Source: Gammaproteobacteria bacterium
Lineage (GTDB): Bacteria; Pseudomonadota; Gammaproteobacteria; Pseudomonadales; Alcanivoracaceae
DNA: 50,620 nt
NCBI GenBank assembly: GCA_018067045.1
Contig: JAGPVL010000003.1
Location: 1-50,620 of the forward strand
Direction: 5' to 3'
Both the position numbers and the translations under genes were made by a program. The notes beneath the pieces were generated by a model. That model was not told the origin of the DNA. It saw nothing but the letters and a program-made list of their open reading frames with translations, and searched no databases. Within the stretch, counting starts at the first letter, position 1. Each line of letters starts with the position of its first letter. Below, one piece after another: positions 44,266-50,620 of this stretch.

Positions 44266-45987
44266 GTGGAAAAGTTATCTGGTGCGGAGATGGTTGTCCG
44301 TGCCCTGCAGGACGAGGGTGTTGAGTTTCTCTTCGGCTACCCCGGTGGCGCGGTACTGCATATTTACGACGCTATTTTTCAGCAGGAAAAAGTCCAGCAT
44401 ATTTTGGTCCGTCATGAGCAAGCGGCAACGCATGCGGCAGACGGCTATGCGCGCTCTACCGGTAAGCCCGGTGTGGTGTTGGTGACATCTGGCCCGGGCG
44501 CAACTAATGCGGTGACCGGTATTGCCACGGCCTATATGGATTCAATTCCGATGGTGGTGCTGTCTGGTCAGGTGCGTTCTGACTGGATTGGCGATGACGC
44601 CTTTCAAGAAACCGACATGGTCGGTATCTGTCGCCCTATTGTGAAGCATAGTTTTGCGGTGCGTGACACGGCAGAAATTCCGGAGATCATCAAGAAGGCA
44701 TTTTATATCGCCACAACAGGTCGTCCCGGTCCTGTATTGATCGATATTCCAAAAGATAAAACCAGTCCGATGGTGAAGCTGCCGTATGAATATCCGAGCA
44801 AGGTTAAATTGCGCTCGTATAGCCCGGTCAGTCGCGGTCACTCTGGCCAGATTCGCAAAGCCGTCGAAGAGTTGCTGAAAGCGAAACGTCCTATTATTTA
44901 TGCCGGTGGCGGTGTTGTTCAGGGTAATGGCAGTGAGTCGCTGGTGAAGTTGGTGCGCAAGCTAAACTTCCCAGTAACTAATACGCTCATGGGGCTCGGT
45001 TCATATCCGGCTACTGATCGGCAGCATATCGGCATGCTCGGTATGCATGGCAGCTATGAAGCCAACATGACCATGCATAACGCTGATCTTATTCTGGCGG
45101 TGGGGGCGCGTTTTGACGACCGTGTCACCAACGACACGAAGAAGTTTGCACCCGGTGCAACGATTGTTCATATCGACGTCGACCCAGCGGTTATCTCAAA
45201 AAATATCCGTGCGGATATTCCGATTGTGGGCCGTGTTGAGCATGTTCTTCAGGATATGCTCGCGGCAGTTGATGAAATCGGCAGCAAGCCGGATGAAAAG
45301 GCGTTGGCACGTTGGTGGGATGAGATTGACGGCTGGCGCAAGGTTCACGGCATGCGTTACGAGACAAACGATAACGGCTTGTTAAAACCGCAACAGGTTG
45401 TTGAGAGTTTGTATCGTGCCACGGCGGGTAAAGCTTACGTCACCTCTGATGTGGGTCAGCACCAGATGTTTGCTGCCCAGTATTACAAGTTCGATGCGCC
45501 GCGCCAGTGGATCAACTCTGGCGGCCTAGGCACTATGGGCTTCGGCTTGCCGTCGGCGATGGGCGTGCAGCTCGCGTTCCCCGATGCGATGGTTGCTTGC
45601 GTGACAGGTGAGGCCTCTATTCAGATGAACATTCAGGAGCTATCGACCTGTTTGCAATATCATCTGCCAATTAAAATCATCAACATTAATAACCAATCAT
45701 TGGGCATGGTGCGTCAGTGGCAGGATATGCAATACGGTGGTCGCCATAGTCAGTCGTATATGGACTCGCTGCCAGATTTCGTCAAATTGGCGGAGTCCTA
45801 CGGGCATGTTGGCATAAAGGTCGAGAAAGCAGAGGACCTTGATGCGGCGATGGATAAGGCGTTTAGCTTGAAGGACCGTCTTGTCTTCGTGGATGTTCTT
45901 GTTGATCCAACCGAGCATGTTTACCCGATGCATATCGCCGATGGCGCTATGCGTGATATGTGGCTTAGCAAAACGGAGAGAACCTGA
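44266..45987 (+). CDS. ilvB: Acetolactate synthase, large subunit
   Basis: A 573-residue ThDP enzyme that makes acetolactate or acetohydroxybutyrate, the first step of branched-chain amino acid synthesis. Features are '[14 protein letters not shown]', the catalytic Glu region '[14 protein letters not shown]', the FAD region and the ThDP motif '[16 protein letters not shown]' (GEA in place of the common GDG). The GTG start at 44266 is set by GAGG 8 bases upstream and gives [14 protein letters not shown], the usual N-terminus; an ORF from 44233 is rejected. The small subunit gene follows 2 bp later. This is the ilvI-type subunit of the AHAS III form in pseudomonads (also named ilvI). Confidence 0.95.
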   Translation: MEKLSGAEMVVRALQDEGVEFLFGYPGGAVLHIYDAIFQQEKVQHILVRHEQAATHAADGYARSTGKPGVVLVTSGPGATNAVTGIATAYMDSIPMVVLSGQVRSDWIGDDAFQETDMVGICRPIVKHSFAVRDTAEIPEIIKKAFYIATTGRPGPVLIDIPKDKTSPMVKLPYEYPSKVKLRSYSPVSRGHSGQIRKAVEELLKAKRPIIYAGGGVVQGNGSESLVKLVRKLNFPVTNTLMGLGSYPATDRQHIGMLGMHGSYEANMTMHNADLILAVGARFDDRVTNDTKKFAPGATIVHIDVDPAVISKNIRADIPIVGRVEHVLQDMLAAVDEIGSKPDEKALARWWDEIDGWRKVHGMRYETNDNGLLKPQQVVESLYRATAGKAYVTSDVGQHQMFAAQYYKFDAPRQWINSGGLGTMGFGLPSAMGVQLAFPDAMVACVTGEASIQMNIQELSTCLQYHLPIKIININNQSLGMVRQWQDMQYGGRHSQSYMDSLPDFVKLAESYGHVGIKVEKAEDLDAAMDKAFSLKDRLVFVDVLVDPTEHVYPMHIADGAMRDMWLSKTERT

Positions 45988-45989
45988 TC

Positions 45990-46478
45990 ATGCGACGCAT
46001 TATCTCGATTCTGATGGAGAACGAGCCCGGTGCGCTGTCTCGCGTGGTCGGACTGTTTTCGCAACGGGGTTATAACATTGAAACCCTCACCGTGGCGCCA
46101 ACGGAAGATGTGACTCTGTCGCGTTTAACCTTGACCACCTTCGGTGATGACAAAAAGATTGAGCAGATCACCAAGAATCTGAACAAGCTGATCGAAGTGG
46201 TCAAATTGGTTGATCTGACAGAAGGGCCGCACATTGAGCGGGAGCTGCTGTTGGTGAAAATCAAGGCAACGGGTGCTCAGCGTGCAGAAGTAAAGCGTAC
46301 GGTGGACATTTTTCGCGGCCAGATCGTTGATGTGACCAGCAGCATTTATACGGTTCAGTTAACCGGCACAGCCGACAAACTTGACGCGTTTATTGGTGCT
46401 GTTGAGGCTCAGGTGATGGAAGTTGTGCGCTCTGGCGTCTCTGGCGTCGCTCGGGGCGAGAAGGTTCTGAGTATCTAA
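45990..46478 (+). CDS. ilvH: Acetolactate synthase, small (regulatory) subunit
   Basis: A 162-residue ACT-domain protein. The N-terminal ACT reads 'ISILMENEPGALSRVVGLFSQRGYNIETLTVAPTED', where valine binds in the IlvH family to give feedback inhibition, and a C-terminal domain follows. The gene begins 2 bp after ilvB, with GGAGAG upstream. It partners IlvB to form the holoenzyme. Confidence 0.96.
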   Translation: MRRIISILMENEPGALSRVVGLFSQRGYNIETLTVAPTEDVTLSRLTLTTFGDDKKIEQITKNLNKLIEVVKLVDLTEGPHIERELLLVKIKATGAQRAEVKRTVDIFRGQIVDVTSSIYTVQLTGTADKLDAFIGAVEAQVMEVVRSGVSGVARGEKVLSI

Positions 46479-46490
46479 GCTGTGAATTAA

Positions 46491-47591
<1,101 letters not shown>

Positions 47592-47619
47592 GTTTGGTTT
47601 GCTCTGCTTAAATGGTCTG

Positions 47620-47652
47620 ATAAAAAAGCGCGGTACGACCGCGCTTTTTTAT
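47620..47652. terminator. Terminator after ilvC
   Basis: Arms 47620-47634 and 47638-47652 are 15-bp perfect complements (core AGCGCGGT/ACCGCGCT flanked by A6 and T6) with a three-base loop. Confidence 0.92.
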
Positions 47653-47774
47653 GCCTGCTGTTTGTGTTTCAGCGGCAGAGCGAGAACGGACTAGGTGCGC
47701 ACGGCGGCCTATCGTCCGATATAATTTTTTTGTTTCTGGTAAACCAGCTACACTGCGCTCTTGTGGAGGAAGTC

Positions 47775-48572
47775 ATGAGCGAACACGACAAACAAGCCGG
47801 CGTAAAAACCGATGAGCAAGAGTTCGAAGTTGTTGAAACCGAGGCGGGGCGTCAGGTCCGGCATAAGGGCGTCTACTTGCTGCCTAATTTGATCACGACA
47901 GCGGCCCTGTTTGCGGGTTTTTATGCCATCGTCGCGGCGATGAATGGTCACTTTGAAAATGCTGCCATCGCCATTGTGGTAGCGGGCGTGCTGGACGGCA
48001 TGGACGGTGGCGTCGCACGGCTAACCAATACGCAAAGTAAATTTGGCGCAGAGTATGACTCCTTGTCTGACTGCGTTGCGTTTGGCGTGGCGCCGGGCTT
48101 GGTTGCCTACGCATGGGCGCTGACCGATCTCGGTAAGCTTGGTTGGGTGGCGGCCTTTATCTATGTCGCCTGCGCTGCGCTGCGCTTGGCGCGCTTCAAC
48201 CTTCAGGCGGAAACGTCGGATAGCCGTTACTTTATAGGCTTGCCTAGCCCAAGTGGTGCAGGCCTTGTGGCGACCATGATCTGGCTGGGGGAGAGTCGTG
48301 GGGTAGAGGGTAATGATGTTGCCTTTCTAGTGGCCTTCCTGACTGCCGCGGCGGGCTTGCTAATGGTGTCGCCGGTACGCTACCAAAGCTTTAAGGAGTT
48401 CCACATTGGCCGTGTGCCGGTGCGTGCCTTGCTAGGGGTAATTGTTGCCTTTGCGATTATTGTGCTTGATCCGCCGCTGGTGCTCGCTGCGGTCGCGGTG
48501 GTCTATATTGGCAGTGGCCTTGTGTTTGATGGTGCTGCTCGGTTGCGGGAGAGGCGTCGAGCCAAGAGTTAA
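47775..48572 (+). CDS. pssA: CDP-diacylglycerol-serine O-phosphatidyltransferase
   Basis: A 265-residue integral-membrane CDP-alcohol phosphotransferase making phosphatidylserine, the precursor of phosphatidylethanolamine. The family motif DG-x2-AR-x8-G-x3-D-x3-D is complete: D77-G78, A81-R82, G91, D95 and D99, with D74 before it. About seven hydrophobic segments follow a 30-residue polar N-terminus. The ATG at 47775 has GGAGG 6 bases upstream. The transmembrane type (PssA of the Bacillus/Pseudomonas kind) differs from the E. coli PLD-type enzyme. It is followed by the msrP leader. Confidence 0.93.
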   Translation: MSEHDKQAGVKTDEQEFEVVETEAGRQVRHKGVYLLPNLITTAALFAGFYAIVAAMNGHFENAAIAIVVAGVLDGMDGGVARLTNTQSKFGAEYDSLSDCVAFGVAPGLVAYAWALTDLGKLGWVAAFIYVACAALRLARFNLQAETSDSRYFIGLPSPSGAGLVATMIWLGESRGVEGNDVAFLVAFLTAAAGLLMVSPVRYQSFKEFHIGRVPVRALLGVIVAFAIIVLDPPLVLAAVAVVYIGSGLVFDGAARLRERRRAKS

Positions 48573-48588
48573 GTGAGAAGCATGGTTG

Positions 48589-48702
48589 AAGAGTGCGCTA
48601 TTCACCTAGGCACTCTTGCCAGCCACTCTAGGTGAAACAATTCACGCCCTCGTGCATCCAAATCGTTAATGATGGAATAGTGGATGCAACGAGGGCGTAC
48701 CG
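48589..48702 (+). promoter_or_regulatory. Structured msrP leader with sequestered ribosome binding site
   Basis: Two perfect stems interleave in A-B-A'-B' order: A 48589-48596 with 48610-48617 (8 bp, AAGAGTGC/GCACTCTT) and B 48601-48609 with 48628-48636 (9 bp, TTCACCTAG/CTAGGTGAA), an H-type pseudoknot layout or a switch. B's right arm can instead pair with 48641-48645 (GTGAA-ACAA-TTCAC). A third helix, 48645-48660 with 48681-48697 (16 bp, one bulged A), buries GAGGG (48691-48695), the msrP Shine-Dalgarno. No terminator U tract follows. Confidence 0.65.
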
Positions 48703-49746
48703 ATGTCAGTGAAGAACTTGCCTAAAGCGTTTCCTAAAACGCTGATCAAGACGAGAAAGAACAACCCTATCCTTTCTTCCGAAATCACCCCCGAATCGGT
48801 TTATCTTGATCGCCGTCGCTTTATGGCGGGGCTTGCTGGTGGCGCAGTAGCGGCAGGGCTGCCGGGTAGTGCGGCGGCCTTAATCACCAACCCAGCGGCG
48901 GAAGATCCACGTAAACCCGATTGGTTGAAGCAGGCGGTCGCTGCGCGAGTTGACAGCAATACCTCTGGCGAAGTCGGTCAGCCAACGCCTTATTCTGACG
49001 CGACGCGTTATAACAACTTTTATGAGTTCGGCACTGGCAAGGGCGACCCTGCGGAATATTCGGGCGCGTTTAAAACAGATCCATGGAAGGTGGTTGTCGA
49101 CGGAGAGGTGGCCCGTGGCGGCAGCTTTACGTTGGAAGACATTCTCAAGCCTCATCCGCTAGAAGAGCACATCTGCCGTTTTCGTTGTGTTGAGGCATGG
49201 TCAATGGTCGTGCCGTGGGTGGGCTTTTCGTTGGCAGATTTGATCAAGCGTTTTGAGCCGACATCTAAAGCCAAATATGTCGCGTTTGAAACGTTATATG
49301 ACCCGAAACAAATGCCAGGGCAGGCGTCTCGCTTTAGTGGTATCCAGTGGCCGTACGTTGAGGGGCTGCGTCTTGATGAGGCGATGAACCCCTTGGCGTT
49401 GATGGTCGTAGGGATGTATGGGCGCTCCTTACCCAATCAAAACGGCGCGCCGTTAAGATTAATGCTGCCATGGAAGTATGGTTATAAATCCATAAAGTCG
49501 ATTGTGCGCATTACCCTGACCGAGAAGCAGCCACCCACAACGTGGAACTTACTGGCGCCGCGTGAATATGGCTTTTATTCGAACGTAAACCCGAATGTAG
49601 ATCATCCGCGCTGGAGTCAGTCTCGAGAGCGCCGCTTGCCAACTTCCTTGTTTGACCCTAACTGGCGTGACACCGAAATGTTCAATGGTTATGGAGATGA
49701 AGTAGCGGCGCTGTACAAAGGCATGGATTTGCAGAAGTATTTTTGA
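48703..49746 (+). CDS. msrP: Protein-methionine-sulfoxide reductase catalytic subunit MsrP
   Basis: A 347-residue periplasmic molybdopterin enzyme that repairs oxidised methionine. A Tat signal is visible at residues 36-60 (DRRRFMAGLAGGAVAAGLPG) after a 35-residue N-terminal extension. The molybdenum-ligand Cys162 lies in 'FRCVEAWSMVVPW'. 'GRSLPNQNGAPLRLMLPWKYGYK' and 'LAPREYGFYSNVNPNVDHPRWSQ' are family signatures. The ATG at 48703 is 7 bases after GAGGG, which is inside the leader helix. msrQ begins at its stop (one shared base). Confidence 0.95.
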   Translation: MSVKNLPKAFPKTLIKTRKNNPILSSEITPESVYLDRRRFMAGLAGGAVAAGLPGSAAALITNPAAEDPRKPDWLKQAVAARVDSNTSGEVGQPTPYSDATRYNNFYEFGTGKGDPAEYSGAFKTDPWKVVVDGEVARGGSFTLEDILKPHPLEEHICRFRCVEAWSMVVPWVGFSLADLIKRFEPTSKAKYVAFETLYDPKQMPGQASRFSGIQWPYVEGLRLDEAMNPLALMVVGMYGRSLPNQNGAPLRLMLPWKYGYKSIKSIVRITLTEKQPPTTWNLLAPREYGFYSNVNPNVDHPRWSQSRERRLPTSLFDPNWRDTEMFNGYGDEVAALYKGMDLQKYF

Positions 49747-50342
49747 TGCCGGCTAGATCACGATTGTTAGTTTTGTTGTGGCCATTGGGTTGCGTGCCCT
49801 TTTGCGTGCTGCTGTGGCAAGGATTGAGCGGTGTGCTGGGGCCGGATCCGGCCAAGGTGTTTGTGGCTAGCTTGGGCTGGTGGGCGCTCGTTGCGCTGAT
49901 TGCTACGCTGGCGGTCCGCCCTGTGGCGATAACGTTGCGTCAGCCTTGGTTGGTAGCTGCGCGGCGAACGCTTGGGTTGCTGGCGTTTGCTTACGCCTCT
50001 ATTCATCTTGTCGCTTGGTCGTGGCTCCTGTTGGGTTGGGATTGGGGTTATATCGGAGGTGAGCTCAATAAGCGCCCCTATATACTCGTTGGTTTCTCCG
50101 CTTGGCTGCTAATGCTACCGTTGGCGCTGACCAGCACCCGGGCCAGTCGACGAAAAATGGGGGCGCGCTGGCAGAAATTACACAAACTTATTTTCCCTGC
50201 TGTGCTGCTCGGGTTGATTCATGACACCTGGATCCAGAAAAGTGGTTATGGCGAGCAGCTTTTCTTCCTGATTGTCTTGCTGGGCCTGTTCGCTTGGCGC
50301 TTCAAAGAATCGCAAAAACGACGTAAAAATAGCCAGAAATAG
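49746..50342 (+). CDS. msrQ: Heme-binding membrane subunit MsrQ
   Basis: A 198-residue inner-membrane b-type cytochrome that passes electrons from the quinone pool to MsrP. Five to six hydrophobic helices are present, with candidate heme histidines in 'YASIHLVAWSWLL' and 'LHKLIFPAVLLGLIHDTWIQK'. The start ATG overlaps the msrP stop (TGATG), so translation is coupled. No strong ribosome binding site precedes it. It is the last gene before the rRNA operon. Confidence 0.93.
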   Translation: MPARSRLLVLLWPLGCVPFCVLLWQGLSGVLGPDPAKVFVASLGWWALVALIATLAVRPVAITLRQPWLVAARRTLGLLAFAYASIHLVAWSWLLLGWDWGYIGGELNKRPYILVGFSAWLLMLPLALTSTRASRRKMGARWQKLHKLIFPAVLLGLIHDTWIQKSGYGEQLFFLIVLLGLFAWRFKESQKRRKNSQK

Positions 50343-50383
50343 CCGTTTTAGGGCTTGCATCTTTGGGGAATGATACAGATTGT

Positions 50384-50421
50384 CTAATTCATGAACGGTT
50401 GATGAAAAGTTTATGAATTAG
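50384..50421. repeat. Inverted repeat just upstream of the rRNA -35
   Basis: CTAATTCAT (50384-50392) and ATGAATTAG (50413-50421) are perfect 9-bp complements 20 bp apart, ending 3 bp before the -35. It lies where UP elements or Fis-type sites are expected and is AT-rich. Confidence 0.6.
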
Positions 50422-50424
50422 GTG

Positions 50425-50452
50425 TTGACTCCTTTCCGGATCTGCTTAGAAT
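50425..50452 (+). promoter_or_regulatory. rRNA operon promoter
   Basis: TTGACT (50425-50430), 16-bp spacer, TAGAAT (50447-50452), then a GC-rich discriminator (GCGCGCTC) typical of stringently controlled rRNA promoters. Confidence 0.88.
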
Positions 50453-50462
50453 GCGCGCTCTC

Positions 50463-50620
50463 AACGACGACATGTCGTTACGCTCTTTAACAATCAGGCA
50501 GACAAACGTGTGGGGACCTGTTTAGAGTTGGGTTTGCAAAAACATCAACTTTGAACAAGTTTTCAACTCGTCAATGAGTAGTTATTTGTACAATGTTGAG
50601 CATGTATTAAGTGCGAAGGC
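50463..50620 (+). promoter_or_regulatory. rRNA leader with boxB-boxA-boxC antitermination signals
   Basis: A perfect small palindrome ACGACA/TGTCGT (50467-50478, boxB-like) is followed by boxA GCTCTTTAACA (50482-50492) and a GTGTGGG boxC-like element near 50508-50514. This is the standard leader of gammaproteobacterial rRNA operons. The mature 16S gene is not inside the window; the remaining bases to 50620 are pre-16S leader. Confidence 0.9.

Noticed and set aside
48601-48697. msrP leader stems as a terminator for pssA
   Set aside because: None of the stems is followed by a T tract.

Overview
The window is a stretch of gammaproteobacterial chromosome. Its gene order follows Pseudomonas aeruginosa closely: ispB-rplU-rpmA-obgE-proB, rpsT, murJ-ribF-ileS-lspA-fkpB-ispH, the minor-pilin genes with pilY1 and pilE, thiO, pilR-pilS, bamD, rluD-pgeF-clpB, then ilvB-ilvH-ilvC, pssA, msrP-msrQ and the front of an rRNA operon. 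The moderate GC content, frequent GTG/TTG starts and accessory genes suggest a marine relative of Pseudomonas (Cellvibrionales/Spongiibacteraceae or a similar 'OMG' lineage). The taxon is inferred; no 16S sequence lies inside the window.

Layout. 1-3.3 kb: the tail of a molybdopterin oxidoreductase, an ABC1/UbiB-type kinase, a three-repeat phasin-like protein and two small unknown genes. 3.6-8.8 kb: a lipid/acyl-CoA block with an AraC-type regulator, a dienoyl-CoA-reductase-like SDR, a HIT hydrolase, a CPXCG Cys-rich protein and a crotonase-family enzyme, then a TetR regulator divergent from a membrane fatty acid desaturase. 8.9-24.1 kb: housekeeping genes for a YajG-type lipoprotein, isoprenoids (ispB, ispH), ribosomal proteins L21, L27 and S20, Obg GTPase, proline synthesis, a PepSY membrane protein, lipid II flipping, flavin synthesis, Ile-tRNA synthetase, lipoprotein signal peptidase and a FKBP isomerase. 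24.3-35.8 kb: type IV pilus minor pilins (fimU/fimT-like, pilV, pilW, pilX), the large adhesin pilY1, a convergent second fimT-like gene, pilE, thiO and the PilS-PilR two-component system. 35.8-43.3 kb: nadE, bamD, rluD, pgeF and clpB, the last behind a textbook sigma-32 promoter. 43.3-50.6 kb: a DUF4124 protein, ilvBHC with a long structured leader, pssA, msrPQ with a highly structured leader that hides its ribosome binding site, and an rRNA promoter with boxB/boxA/boxC leader.

How the parts work together. The minor pilins and PilY1 would form the initiation/tip complex of type IV pili, and PilS-PilR is the usual regulator of the major pilin, which is not in this window. ileS-lspA-fkpB-ispH form a tightly overlapping operon with ribF just upstream. 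The AraC-to-crotonase block looks like a small fatty-acid or acyl-CoA module. msrP and msrQ form a periplasmic methionine-sulfoxide repair pair.

No transposase, prophage, CRISPR array, tRNA or evident horizontally acquired island was seen. The most unusual signals are the msrP leader (interleaved helices compatible with a pseudoknot, then a 16-bp helix sequestering the Shine-Dalgarno), Cys-rich and aromatic heptad repeats inserted in PilY1, the ilvB leader, and several strong palindromes.
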